Assembly: GCA_946479055.1 (NCBI GenBank)
Contig: CAMLEX010000115.1
Coordinates: 1-10,361 of the forward strand
Direction: 5' to 3'
Length of the DNA stretch: 10,361 nucleotides
Source of the DNA: an uncultured Bacteroidota bacterium
GTDB lineage: Bacteria > Bacteroidota > Bacteroidia > Chitinophagales > Chitinophagaceae
Shown here: piece by piece, positions 1 through 5,541 of the stretch
Layout of the letters: every line of letters begins with the position of its first letter
Position numbering within the stretch: the first letter of the stretch is position 1
Notes under the pieces: model-generated
What the model saw: the letters and a program-made list of their open reading frames with translations, nothing else
What the model was told of the DNA's origin: nothing
The model's database searches: none
Made by a program: the position numbers and the translations under genes

Positions 1-30
1 CAAAAATCCCATCAATCCCAGTTCAGACAA
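1..30. repeat. Partial copy of dispersed palindromic repeat (right arm)
   Basis: The first 30 bases end in AATCCCAGTTCAGACAA-like sequence (ATCAATCCCAGTTCAGACAA at 11-30), the same as the right arm of the full-length element at 1831-1927. The left arm would lie before the window. Seen directly by comparing with the copies at 1884-1927, 2010-2054 and 2112-2154. Confidence 0.75.
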
Positions 31-125
31 CAACCAATTTGTTAAATCCCCTTTTTACCCCTCTCTTTTAAGAATCTTTTTAAACTACATATTCTACATT
101 CGGTCTGTAATTAAAACCGAAATAT

Positions 126-839
126 ATGAAATCACTAATTCTACGCACCTTTTGTATAACAGCAATAGCCTTACTGGTCATACAGGATGCCGATGCACAA
201 CGTGGTCGTGGTCACTACCGCCATTATGGTTATGGTCCTTACCGCGGTCAGCGGGTAGTCCATATTGCAGGCCCAAGGGTCATTGTTCCTTACCGCGGTA
301 TCAGCTTTCATTATTCCAATGGTTATTATTATCGTCCTTATGGCGGTTACTTCCGTGTAGTAGCTCCGCCTATTGGTATCCATATTAATATACTGCCCCG
401 CGGTTACAGAAGGGTATATGTGGGCAGCGATCCTTACTATTATTATGGTGGCGCCTATTATCGTCCTTCCGCAAGACCTGATGAATATGAAGTAGTGGAT
501 GCTCCTTTAGGCGCATCGGTGCCTGAATTACCGAACGGCAGCAAAGTGGTAGTGATCAACGATCAAAAATATTATGAACTCGATGGCACGTATTATAAAG
601 AAGAGATAAAAGATAATGATGAGATCTGGTACACCGTAGTAGGAAAAAACGGAAAACTCAATACAGACGAAGAGTACACAGATGATGGTCCTTATGTAGG
701 AGATATGGTAGATCAACTGCCTGCTGATTGTAAAACAGTAGTGGTCAACGGCAATAAATATTTTGTTTCCCCCGATGATGTGTACTATGAAGAAATAACA
801 TCCGGAAACACTGTACGCTATAAAGTAGTTGGAAAATAA
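126..839 (+). CDS. Exported DUF6515-type Tyr/Gly-rich protein with two C-terminal repeats
   Basis: This 237-residue protein has a clear signal peptide: Lys2/Arg7, a hydrophobic stretch at about 9-19, and an Ala-Asp-Ala site giving cleavage after residue 24. The mature N-terminal half (25-115) is rich in Tyr, Gly, Arg and His (RGRGHYRHYGYGPYRG and similar), as in DUF6515-type proteins of Bacteroidota. The C-terminal half holds two repeats of exactly 46 residues, at 129-174 and 192-237. Each has the pattern Leu-Pro, a Val-Val-Val strand, a Tyr-Tyr/Tyr-Phe pair and an ending VVGK, so each is probably a small beta module. The protein is expected in the periplasm or at the outer surface; its function is unknown. 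A 6-bp inverted repeat (TTCGGT 99-104 / ACCGAA 116-121) lies just before the start codon. The gene is monocistronic and followed by a strong terminator. The family assignment rests on pattern recognition; the signal peptide and repeats are read directly. Confidence 0.85.
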   Translation: MKSLILRTFCITAIALLVIQDADAQRGRGHYRHYGYGPYRGQRVVHIAGPRVIVPYRGISFHYSNGYYYRPYGGYFRVVAPPIGIHINILPRGYRRVYVGSDPYYYYGGAYYRPSARPDEYEVVDAPLGASVPELPNGSKVVVINDQKYYELDGTYYKEEIKDNDEIWYTVVGKNGKLNTDEEYTDDGPYVGDMVDQLPADCKTVVVNGNKYFVSPDDVYYEEITSGNTVRYKVVGK

Positions 840-931
840 ATTTTTCCCGGGCAGCAACGTTTTTTAAAGTTGGCTACTCTATATAGTAGTAAAACGCTAA
901 TCAGGGCCTTTTTTATGGAATATTTCAATTT

Positions 932-959
932 GCCCCCCGCTTCCGTGGGGGGCTTTTTT
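932..959 (+). terminator. Rho-independent terminator after the DUF6515-type gene
   Basis: A perfect 7-bp GC stem, GCCCCCC (932-938) with GGGGGGC (947-953), encloses an 8-base loop and is followed by six T (954-959). It lies 93 bases after the stop codon of the exported protein gene and on the same strand, so it most likely ends that transcript. Confidence 0.88.
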
Positions 960-1310
960 ATGGAGAGTCGCCTTCCAATCCCGATTTCATTATGGCGTCC
1001 TCATATCTTTTAATAAGGGGGGAGGAGAACACGATAGGATTTCATCCGAGCCACCCACACAGCCCACCCTTTTCGAAGATGCTACCATTCTGAATCTTCT
1101 CTCCCCGGCGGAAGACTGCAAACCACTGCTCATGCTTTCCGGAAAGACTGATAAAATAGAAGCTTTACAGTAAAGGGTACAAGCCTTATCCGTTTCGCTT
1201 ACCGCCATAAACAATCAGTCTGTGCTGAATCTTTGAGAAGAAATGGCACTAAATATGTTGACCAAACAAGGGTAATTCTTTCTTTATTGCTAACATTTTT
1301 ATACCAGGTT
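960..1310. other. Non-coding spacer of 350 bp with a possible decayed reading frame
   Basis: No convincing gene is seen on either strand. A minus-strand open frame at 990-1214 has an implausible composition (Ser/Cys/Pro-rich, no recognisable motif). On the plus strand one frame from 1072 reads FEDATILNLLSPAEDCKPLL, continues to a TAA at 1171, then goes on with helix-like sequence (RVQALSVSLTAINNQSVLNL) to a TGA at 1234. This could be a gene remnant with stop mutations, but I recognise no family. No promoter of the TTTG/TAnnTTTG type with good spacing was found before the response regulator. Confidence 0.4.
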
Positions 1311-1733
1311 ATGTCTCGTGCAGGACCTATACTAATTATAGAAGATGATCAGGACGATCAGGAAATACTACAGGAAGCTTTTACGGAACTAGAGGTTAGA
1401 AATAATCTTTTATTCTTTGATAAAACAAAACAGGCATTTGATTTTTTAAAAACTACTTCTGAAAAGCCTTTTCTCATACTCAGTGATGTAAATCTGCCGC
1501 AGCAAACCGGGGTAGAGTTTAAAAGAGAGGTTGATAGTGATCCGCAGTTGCGGAAGAAAAGCATCCCTTTTGTTTTTTTCTCTACATCCGTTGAGAAACA
1601 TGCAGTGGATACAGCTTACAAAGAATTAACCATCCAGGGCTTCTTCCAAAAAAGCAATAACTACCAGGAATTAAAAAACGTTCTTAGCCTCATTGTAGAA
1701 TATTGGAAAATATGCCAGCATCCCACTCCGTAA
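1311..1733 (+). CDS. Orphan single-domain response regulator (CheY-like)
   Basis: The 140-residue product is one receiver (REC) domain and nothing else. Acidic residues Glu11-Asp12-Asp13 would bind the metal ion, Asp59 (in ILSDVNLP) is the phosphoacceptor, Ser91/Thr92 fill the switch position after strand 4, and Lys114 (FFQKSNN) is the conserved lysine. The usual proline after that lysine is absent. ATG 1311 is chosen because the receiver fold begins at once (PILIIEDD); an in-frame start at 1233 would add 26 residues unlike this family. There is no output domain, so it probably acts by protein contact or phosphotransfer, like the Rcp1-type regulators paired with PAS/phytochrome-like kinases. 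No kinase is adjacent; the nearest in the window (5538-6923) has its own partner. A palindromic repeat begins within a few bases of the stop codon. Confidence 0.92.
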   Translation: MSRAGPILIIEDDQDDQEILQEAFTELEVRNNLLFFDKTKQAFDFLKTTSEKPFLILSDVNLPQQTGVEFKREVDSDPQLRKKSIPFVFFSTSVEKHAVDTAYKELTIQGFFQKSNNYQELKNVLSLIVEYWKICQHPTP

Positions 1734-1735
1734 AT

Positions 1736-1772
1736 AACTGAACCGGGATTTTTGAGATGTTTGGGATTACTG
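1736..1772. repeat. Degenerate left arm of the palindromic repeat (copy A)
   Basis: CTGAACCGGGATTTTTGAGA and the following TGTTTGGGATT resemble the left arm of the full element (TCTGAACTGGGATAAATGAG plus ATGATTGGGATT). It starts just after the stop codon of the response regulator (1731-1733). No right arm is seen before the next repeat type begins. Confidence 0.6.
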
Positions 1773-1781
1773 GGAAAAGGA

Positions 1782-1818
1782 TTTCACGCAAAGTTCGAAG
1801 GAGCAACGAACGCAAAGG
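1782..1818. repeat. Short CGCAAAG-type repeat
   Basis: Two copies of ACGCAAAG (1787-1794 and 1810-1817) lie within TTTCACGCAAAGTTCGAAGG and the following AGCAACGAACGCAAAGG. The motif differs from the palindromic family on either side and looks like a second kind of short repeat in the same spacer. One occurrence in this window is not enough to define a family. Confidence 0.45.
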
Positions 1819-1830
1819 AAAACTCTTACG

Positions 1831-1927
1831 TTGTCTGAACTGGGATAAATGAGATGATTGGGATTTTTGAGAAATGGATCACTTATCCCAATCATCTCCT
1901 GAATCCCATAAATCCCAGTTCAGACAA
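1831..1927. repeat. Full-length palindromic intergenic repeat (copy B, 97 bp)
   Basis: This is the best-preserved copy. The left arm (1831-1864) starts TTGTCTGAACTGGGATAAAT and ends in GAGATGATTGGGAT. The reverse complement of the right arm (about 1885-1927) starts TTGTCTGAACTGGGATTTAT and ends in AGATGATTGGGAT. The arms pair over more than 30 bp with one asymmetric bulge of about 9 bases (GGGATTCAG) and a loop of about 20 bases. The termini TTGTCTGAAC/GTTCAGACAA are perfectly inverted. Its size, symmetry and dispersed copies suit a REPIN- or MITE-like element; no coding capacity is present. Confidence 0.85.
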
Positions 1928-1952
1928 TATCTTTGCTGCTTATGTAACTTTG
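1928..1952 (+). promoter_or_regulatory. Two candidate Bacteroidota -7 boxes in the hutU leader
   Basis: TATCTTTG (1928-1935) and TAACTTTG (1945-1952) both match the Bacteroidota -7 consensus TAnnTTTG exactly. Neither has a well-spaced upstream TTTG, since the -33 region falls inside repeat copy B. If either is used, the transcript would carry more than 200 bases of leader containing repeat copies C and D before the hutU start codon. Confidence 0.35.
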
Positions 1953-1967
1953 GTGAATTAAAAAAAA

Positions 1968-2054
1968 TCTGAACCTTGATTTTGAATGATGGATTATAAG
2001 AAAATGGCTCATCCCATAAATCCCAATAATCCGCCCAAATCCCAGTTCAGACAA
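1968..2054. repeat. Divergent palindromic repeat (copy C)
   Basis: The left end TCTGAACCTTGATTTTGAAT is a diverged form of the family's left arm. The right end CCCAAATCCCAGTTCAGACA is near identical to the other copies. The internal ATCCCATAAATCCCAATAAT is again the family motif. The left arm pairs only imperfectly with the right. Confidence 0.7.
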
Positions 2055-2058
2055 TTAA

Positions 2059-2172
2059 AATCTGAAATGGTATAAATGAGATGATTGGGATTTTTTAGAT
2101 CAACTCAACTATCCTAATCATCTCCCGAATCCCATAAATCCCAGTTCAGACAATCCCATAAATCCCATCACA
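2059..2172. repeat. Palindromic repeat (copy D) abutting the hutU start codon
   Basis: The left arm reads AATCTGAAATGGTATAAATG then AGATGATTGGGATT; the right arm (2112-2154) reads TCCTAATCATCTCCCGAATC then CCATAAATCCCAGTTCAGACAA. A further partial unit, ATCCCATAAATCCCAT (2154-2169), follows and ends six bases before ATG 2175. The repeat therefore supplies the whole sequence in which a ribosome binding site for hutU would have to lie. Confidence 0.8.
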
Positions 2173-2174
2173 CA

Positions 2175-4028
2175 ATGCTTCAAACAACATATGACCCCAT
2201 CAAATACAAAACCCCAACCGGCACCCAGCTCACCTGCAAAGGCTGGATACAAGAAGCTGCATTAAGAATGCTGCTCAACAACCTCAACCCTGAAGTAGCC
2301 GAACGTCCCGATGATCTTATCGTATATGGTGGAAGAGGAAAAGCCGCAAGAAACTTTGAAGCACTTGACAATATCATCGCTGCACTTAAAATATTAGAGA
2401 ATGATGAATCACTCCTTATTCAATCCGGCAAACCAGTAGGCATACTCAAAACACATAAAGACGCACCAAGAGTACTCATCAGCAATTCCCAACTCGTACC
2501 CAACTGGGCCAACTGGAAACATTTTGATGAACTGGAACAAAAAGGCCTGATGATGTACGGACAGATGACTGCCGGTTCCTGGATCTATATCGGCAGTCAG
2601 GGTATCGTACAAGGCACCTACGAAACCTACGCCGCGATAGCCAACAAACACTTTTCGGAAAACGAGCAACGAGCAACACTTAACGAGAAACAAGAAACGG
2701 ATAACGAGCAACGGGCAACGCATAACGAGCAACGAACAACCAACAACGAGAAACGAGAAACGGGCTCTCTCAAAGGAACATTAAACGTAACAGCCGGACT
2801 CGGCGGCATGGGCGGTGCACAACCACTCGCCATCACCATGAATGAAGGTGTAGCATTAATTGCCGAAGTAGAACTATGGCGCATTCAAAAAAGAATTGAA
2901 ACAAAATATTGCGATATATGGTTTGAAAACATTGATGAAGCTATTGACCGTGCACTCGAAGCCAAACAAAACGGCGAAGCCTTATCTATTGCCGTGCTCA
3001 CCAATGCGGTTTGCTTGCTGCAAAGATTAGTAGAAAGAAATATTGTTCCCGATACACTCACCGATCAAACCTCGGCACATGATCCGCTGATAGGTTATGT
3101 ACCGCATACTATTAACAATACACAAGCTGCCATCATGCGGCAGGAAGCACAGGAGAAATATCTGGAGCTGGCTTACGAAAGCATGTACCTGCATGTACAA
3201 CTCATGCTCGAACTCCAAAGCATGGGCGCCATCACCTTCGACTATGGCAACAATATCCGTGCAAGAGCACAAGAATACGAAGAAAAGAGTCGGGAGTCGG
3301 AAGTCGGAAGTCGGGAAGGAAAGAACGTCAAACCTCAAACCTCAAACTTCAAACATGGCCATTGTTTCGACTTTCCGGGTTTTGTACCAGCTTACATAAG
3401 GCCATTGTTTTGCGAAGGCAAGGGCCCGTTCCGTTGGGCGGCGCTGAGTGGTGATCCCAATGATATAGCCGTTACCGATGAAGTGATCATGAAATTGTTT
3501 CCCGAAAACAAAGGCATGATCCGCTGGATGAAGATGGCCAAAGAAAAAATCGCTTTCCAGGGATTGCCCGCCCGGATCTGCTGGCTGGGGCAGGGGGAAA
3601 GAGAAAAAGCCGGCCTTGCATTTAATGAGTTGGTGCGAACCGGAAAAGTAAAAGCTCCCATTGTTATCGGCCGCGACCATTTGGATACCGGTTCTGTAGC
3701 CAGCCCCAACCGCGAAACCGAAGCCATGCTTGATGGCAGCGATGCCGTTGCCGACTGGCCCATTCTCAATGCGCTGGTGAATACCGCAGGCGGTGCCAGT
3801 TGGGTAAGCCTGCACCATGGCGGTGGAGTAGGGATGGGGTATAGCATACATGCCGGTATGGTGATAGTAGCCGATGGTACCGATGATGCCGAACAACGTT
3901 TAAAAAGAGTATTGCGCAATGATCCGGGTATGGGAGTGATACGGCATGCTGACGCTGGATATGATGTTGCCAAAGAAAAAGCTATTGCGCATGATTTGGA
4001 TTTGGTTGATAAGTTGAGGAAAGCGTAG
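2175..4028 (+). CDS. hutU: Urocanate hydratase with two in-frame repeat insertions
   Basis: Urocanase (EC 4.2.1.49) adds water to urocanate to give 4-imidazolone-5-propionate, the second step of histidine degradation, using tightly bound NAD+ as an electrophile. The family is recognised throughout: [10 protein letters not shown] (51-60), QSGKPVG (83-89), [20 protein letters not shown] (128-147), the NAD-binding [12 protein letters not shown] (206-217), TDQTSAHDP (296-304), [15 protein letters not shown] (398-412), the signature [10 protein letters not shown] (461-470) with catalytic Cys469, and [11 protein letters not shown] (545-555). The protein is 617 residues against about 557 for the bacterial form. 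The excess of 60 matches two low-complexity segments, about 161-196 and 370-396, encoded by 7-bp repeats. All conserved motifs are intact, so the enzyme is probably active with two surface loops added. No other hut gene is adjacent. The start codon directly follows an intergenic repeat, with no Shine-Dalgarno site. Confidence 0.96.
   Translation: MLQTTYDPIKYKTPTGTQLTCKGWIQEAALRMLLNNLNPEVAERPDDLIVYGGRGKAARNFEALDNIIAALKILENDESLLIQSGKPVGILKTHKDAPRVLISNSQLVPNWANWKHFDELEQKGLMMYGQMTAGSWIYIGSQGIVQGTYETYAAIANKHFSENEQRATLNEKQETDNEQRATHNEQRTTNNEKRETGSLKGTLNVTAGLGGMGGAQPLAITMNEGVALIAEVELWRIQKRIETKYCDIWFENIDEAIDRALEAKQNGEALSIAVLTNAVCLLQRLVERNIVPDTLTDQTSAHDPLIGYVPHTINNTQAAIMRQEAQEKYLELAYESMYLHVQLMLELQSMGAITFDYGNNIRARAQEYEEKSRESEVGSREGKNVKPQTSNFKHGHCFDFPGFVPAYIRPLFCEGKGPFRWAALSGDPNDIAVTDEVIMKLFPENKGMIRWMKMAKEKIAFQGLPARICWLGQGEREKAGLAFNELVRTGKVKAPIVIGRDHLDTGSVASPNRETEAMLDGSDAVADWPILNALVNTAGGASWVSLHHGGGVGMGYSIHAGMVIVADGTDDAEQRLKRVLRNDPGMGVIRHADAGYDVAKEKAIAHDLDLVDKLRKA
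2661..2765 (+). repeat. Heptanucleotide tandem repeat inside hutU (15 units)
   Basis: The 105 bases split without remainder into fifteen 7-mers that all begin AAC; the commonest are AACGAGC and AACGAGA, with variants such as AACGGGC, AACACTT and AACCAAC. Because three 7-mers equal seven codons, the tract encodes five heptapeptides ([35 protein letters not shown]; residues 163-197). It sits between the helix ending ANKHF and the NAD-domain strand beginning GSLKG, where other urocanases have only a Gly-Gly turn. Confidence 0.92.
3287..3354 (+). repeat. Second heptanucleotide repeat tract inside hutU (bipartite)
   Basis: Four 7-mers (GAGTCGG, GAGTCGG, AAGTCGG, AAGTCGG; 3287-3314) are followed by a 14-base spacer and then CAAACCT, CAAACCT, CAAACTT and CAAAC (3329-3354). 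The tract encodes Ser/Arg/Glu/Lys/Gln-rich sequence between FDYGNNIR and FDFPGFVP. The net insertion relative to the bacterial family is about 24 residues (72 bp), so the frame is kept. Confidence 0.88.
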
Positions 4029-4117
4029 GTTATTTTTTTGTACCCAGCCGCATTGCTACTAGCATCGTGTGTTGCGTCGCACTCTTCAGGGTTCTGTTCG
4101 CTACTCAGCAACAGGGG

Positions 4118-4134
4118 AAAGCTTTACAAGCTTT
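4118..4134. other. Small inverted repeat between hutU and the GRDP-like gene
   Basis: AAAGCTT (4118-4124) and AAGCTTT (4128-4134) form a perfect 7-bp inverted repeat around three bases. A T-rich but broken sequence follows (GGCATTTCATT), so it is at best a weak hutU terminator; it could also be a protein binding site. Confidence 0.4.
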
Positions 4135-4168
4135 GGCATTTCATTAACTATCGGGACTATTCAGCCAT

Positions 4169-4176
4169 TATCTTTG
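4169..4176 (+). promoter_or_regulatory. Candidate -7 promoter box for the GRDP-like gene
   Basis: TATCTTTG matches the Bacteroidota -7 consensus TAnnTTTG exactly and lies 16 bases before ATG 4193. No TTTG is found at the usual 19-20 base spacing upstream, so only half of the promoter is supported. Confidence 0.4.
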
Positions 4177-4192
4177 CTTCAATCAAACTAAC

Positions 4193-4639
4193 ATGAATTC
4201 GATTGAAGCTGCATTGTGGGAAAAAATTAAACTGTTCCAGTTTAATGAACCCGGTATTGATTTTAGTTTCGAAGAAAGACTGGCAAGAGAAAATGGATGG
4301 ACAAAAGAATATACCCGCTGTGTGATCGACGAGTATAAGAGATTTATTTTTTTATGCTGTACCAGTGAAACAGGTATAACTCCTTCTGACCCGGTAGATC
4401 AGGCATGGCACCTGCATCTCACCTTTACGAGATCATATTGGATTGACCTTTGTAAAAACACATTGGCAAAAGAGGTACATCATAATCCTACCAAAGGCGG
4501 ACAAAAAGAAGCGGAGAAGTTTAATGACTACTATACGTCTTATTTGAATTGTATAAACAAAAATTTAATACCGATCCGCCGGCAGATATCTGGCACAACA
4601 ATAAAAAAAGATTTTCGGATATCAATTTTCAACGGGTGA
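4193..4639 (+). CDS. 5' open frame of the broken GRDP-like gene
   Basis: As it stands this frame encodes 148 residues. The first 119 look genuine, including the His-rich motif AWHLHL at 71-76 and HHNPTKGG at 96-103. After about Asn119 the sequence (CINKNLIPIRRQISG and on) no longer resembles the family, while the frame one base back does, so the last 29 residues are probably out-of-frame read-through. See the pseudogene entry for the whole locus. Confidence 0.55.
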   Translation: MNSIEAALWEKIKLFQFNEPGIDFSFEERLARENGWTKEYTRCVIDEYKRFIFLCCTSETGITPSDPVDQAWHLHLTFTRSYWIDLCKNTLAKEVHHNPTKGGQKEAEKFNDYYTSYLNCINKNLIPIRRQISGTTIKKDFRISIFNG

Positions 4640-4959
4640 ATCTGCAGCAATATTGGTTGGTGAAAAAGCCAGCTTATCTTTTTAAAAGAATATTGTTGCT
4701 GGTAGGTATGTGTTTATTTGCTTTACTTTCAATACAGGCCACTAATGCTCATTTGTATTTGGAAGTATTGTTGCCATTGGTTTGCTTTACATCATTATCA
4801 AAGACATCAGGAAAAAGAAAAATAATGGCTGTTCCGCAGGGGGGGGCTGGCTGCGGTGGCGGATGTGCGGCTGGTATGCATGGTGACAGCGGTTGCGGGG
4901 GCGGAAGCGGATGCTCGGGTGGAAGTGATCGTAGTGGATGTGGTGGTGGGGGAGATTGA
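4549..4959 (+). CDS. 3' open frame of the broken GRDP-like gene (membrane segment and Cys/Gly tail)
   Basis: This frame, nominally opening at TTG 4549, encodes KFNTDPPADIW, one membrane helix (about residues 46-62) and a tail of about 40 residues with nine cysteines among Gly and Ser. It has no independent start signal and joins the upstream frame if one T is restored, so it is unlikely to be a separate gene. Its middle part (about 4752-4838) is better read one frame over. Confidence 0.5.
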   Translation: MYKQKFNTDPPADIWHNNKKRFSDINFQRVNLQQYWLVKKPAYLFKRILLLVGMCLFALLSIQATNAHLYLEVLLPLVCFTSLSKTSGKRKIMAVPQGGAGCGGGCAAGMHGDSGCGGGSGCSGGSDRSGCGGGGD

Positions 4960-5133
4960 ATTGGTTGTTATACATTATATCAGCATTCGCAAATGTAAAT
5001 GATGGAACAACCTAAGTACAGGATCGTGACACACGAACCGGCTAGAACAACAAGGGAATTGCAGCCGGGTTATTGTTTATCCTGTTGGTATTTTGCAAAT
5101 GCTATGTTACAGGCAGACTTTTTAATACTTTCA

Positions 5134-5541
5134 TTAGGTGAAATATTTGTCAATAATCTCTTCCAGCATTTCTTTGGTCAATGGTTTTGTTTTAAAGTCA
5201 GAAACGCCATTTAATAACTTTGCTTTCATCTTATCATCGGGATTGTCAGAAGTTGTAAGCATTACCACAATTGCCTGGCTTTTAAATTGTTTATCCAGCT
5301 TATGATATTCCTCAAGAAACTCCCATCCGTTCATGCCGGGCATATTAATATCCAGAAAAATAAGGTTGGGCTGGGTGTCACTATTATCCTTTTTTGATTT
5401 TAAATATTCAAGTGCGGCCATTGCTGTTTGCTTTGCTACAACAATATCGGCGGCATCACTTTTTTTTATCATTCTTTCATGGTAAAAATTGTCATCAGGG
5501 TTGTCGTCAACCAGCATTATGCATTTTATTTTATTTTTCAT
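5134..5541 (-). CDS. CheY/Rcp1-like response regulator, partner of the upstream kinase
   Basis: The 135-residue product is a single receiver domain. Asp12-Asp13 bind the metal ion, Asp64 ([12 protein letters not shown]) is the phosphoacceptor, Thr96/Thr97 (VVMLTTS) form the switch, and Lys119-Pro120 (FKTKP) complete the active site. It has no output domain, so it would act by contact with other proteins or in a phosphorelay. Its ATG overlaps the stop codon of the kinase gene in ATGA (5538-5541), which indicates translational coupling and a dedicated kinase/regulator pair. The gene converges on the GRDP-like locus; no clear terminator is seen in 4960-5133. Confidence 0.95.
   Translation of the reverse strand: MKNKIKCIMLVDDNPDDNFYHERMIKKSDAADIVVAKQTAMAALEYLKSKKDNSDTQPNLIFLDINMPGMNGWEFLEEYHKLDKQFKSQAIVVMLTTSDNPDDKMKAKLLNGVSDFKTKPLTKEMLEEIIDKYFT

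Larger units (their letters stand above)
4193..4959 (+). pseudogene. GRDP-like membrane protein with Cys/Gly-rich tail, broken by three apparent frameshifts
   Basis: The pieces read as one protein spread over three frames. Segment 1 (from ATG 4193, codons to about 4549) carries the glycine-rich-domain-protein-like motif DPVDQAWHLHLTFTRSYW and HHNPTKGG. Segment 2 (about 4549-4750, frame -1) continues as LYKQKFNTDPPADIWHNNKK and then a membrane helix (RILLLVGMCLFALLSI). Segment 3 (about 4752-4838, shifted again) gives a second helix and basic stop, FGSIVAIGLLYIIIKDIRKK, then NNGCSAGG. Segment 4 returns to the segment 2 frame after a run of eight G (4839-4846) and gives the Cys/Gly tail (GCGGGCAAG to GCGGGGD). 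The changes fit a missing T near 4549, a missing T near 4752 and an extra G in the G run. It may be a true pseudogene or reflect sequencing errors, especially at the G run. The intact protein would have about 255 residues, be anchored by two membrane helices and have unknown function. Confidence 0.65.

Noticed and set aside
990..1214. Minus-strand open frame of 74 residues
   Set aside because: It is Ser/Cys/Pro-rich with no family features, has no partner genes, and lies in a spacer with no coding signature.
1831..2154. Regularly recurring repeats considered as a CRISPR array
   Set aside because: The units are long imperfect palindromes of about 90 bp with diverged copies and no constant short repeat with unique spacers, and no cas gene is present.
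2409..4111. Several long minus-strand open frames antisense to hutU (up to 239 residues at 3392-4111)
   Set aside because: They are mirror frames of a clearly conserved gene. Their sequence contains no family motif and follows from hutU codon bias and the repeat tracts.
4540..4570. Programmed -1 ribosomal frameshift linking the two GRDP-like open frames
   Set aside because: No proper X-XXY-YYZ slippery heptamer lies in the zero frame (CAAAAAT does not fit), the best protein join is a few codons before the A-rich stretch, and two more shifts would still be needed.
4999..5214. Plus-strand open frame of 71 residues after the GRDP-like gene
   Set aside because: It has no recognisable motif, an odd composition, and its last 80 bases overlap the response regulator on the opposite strand.
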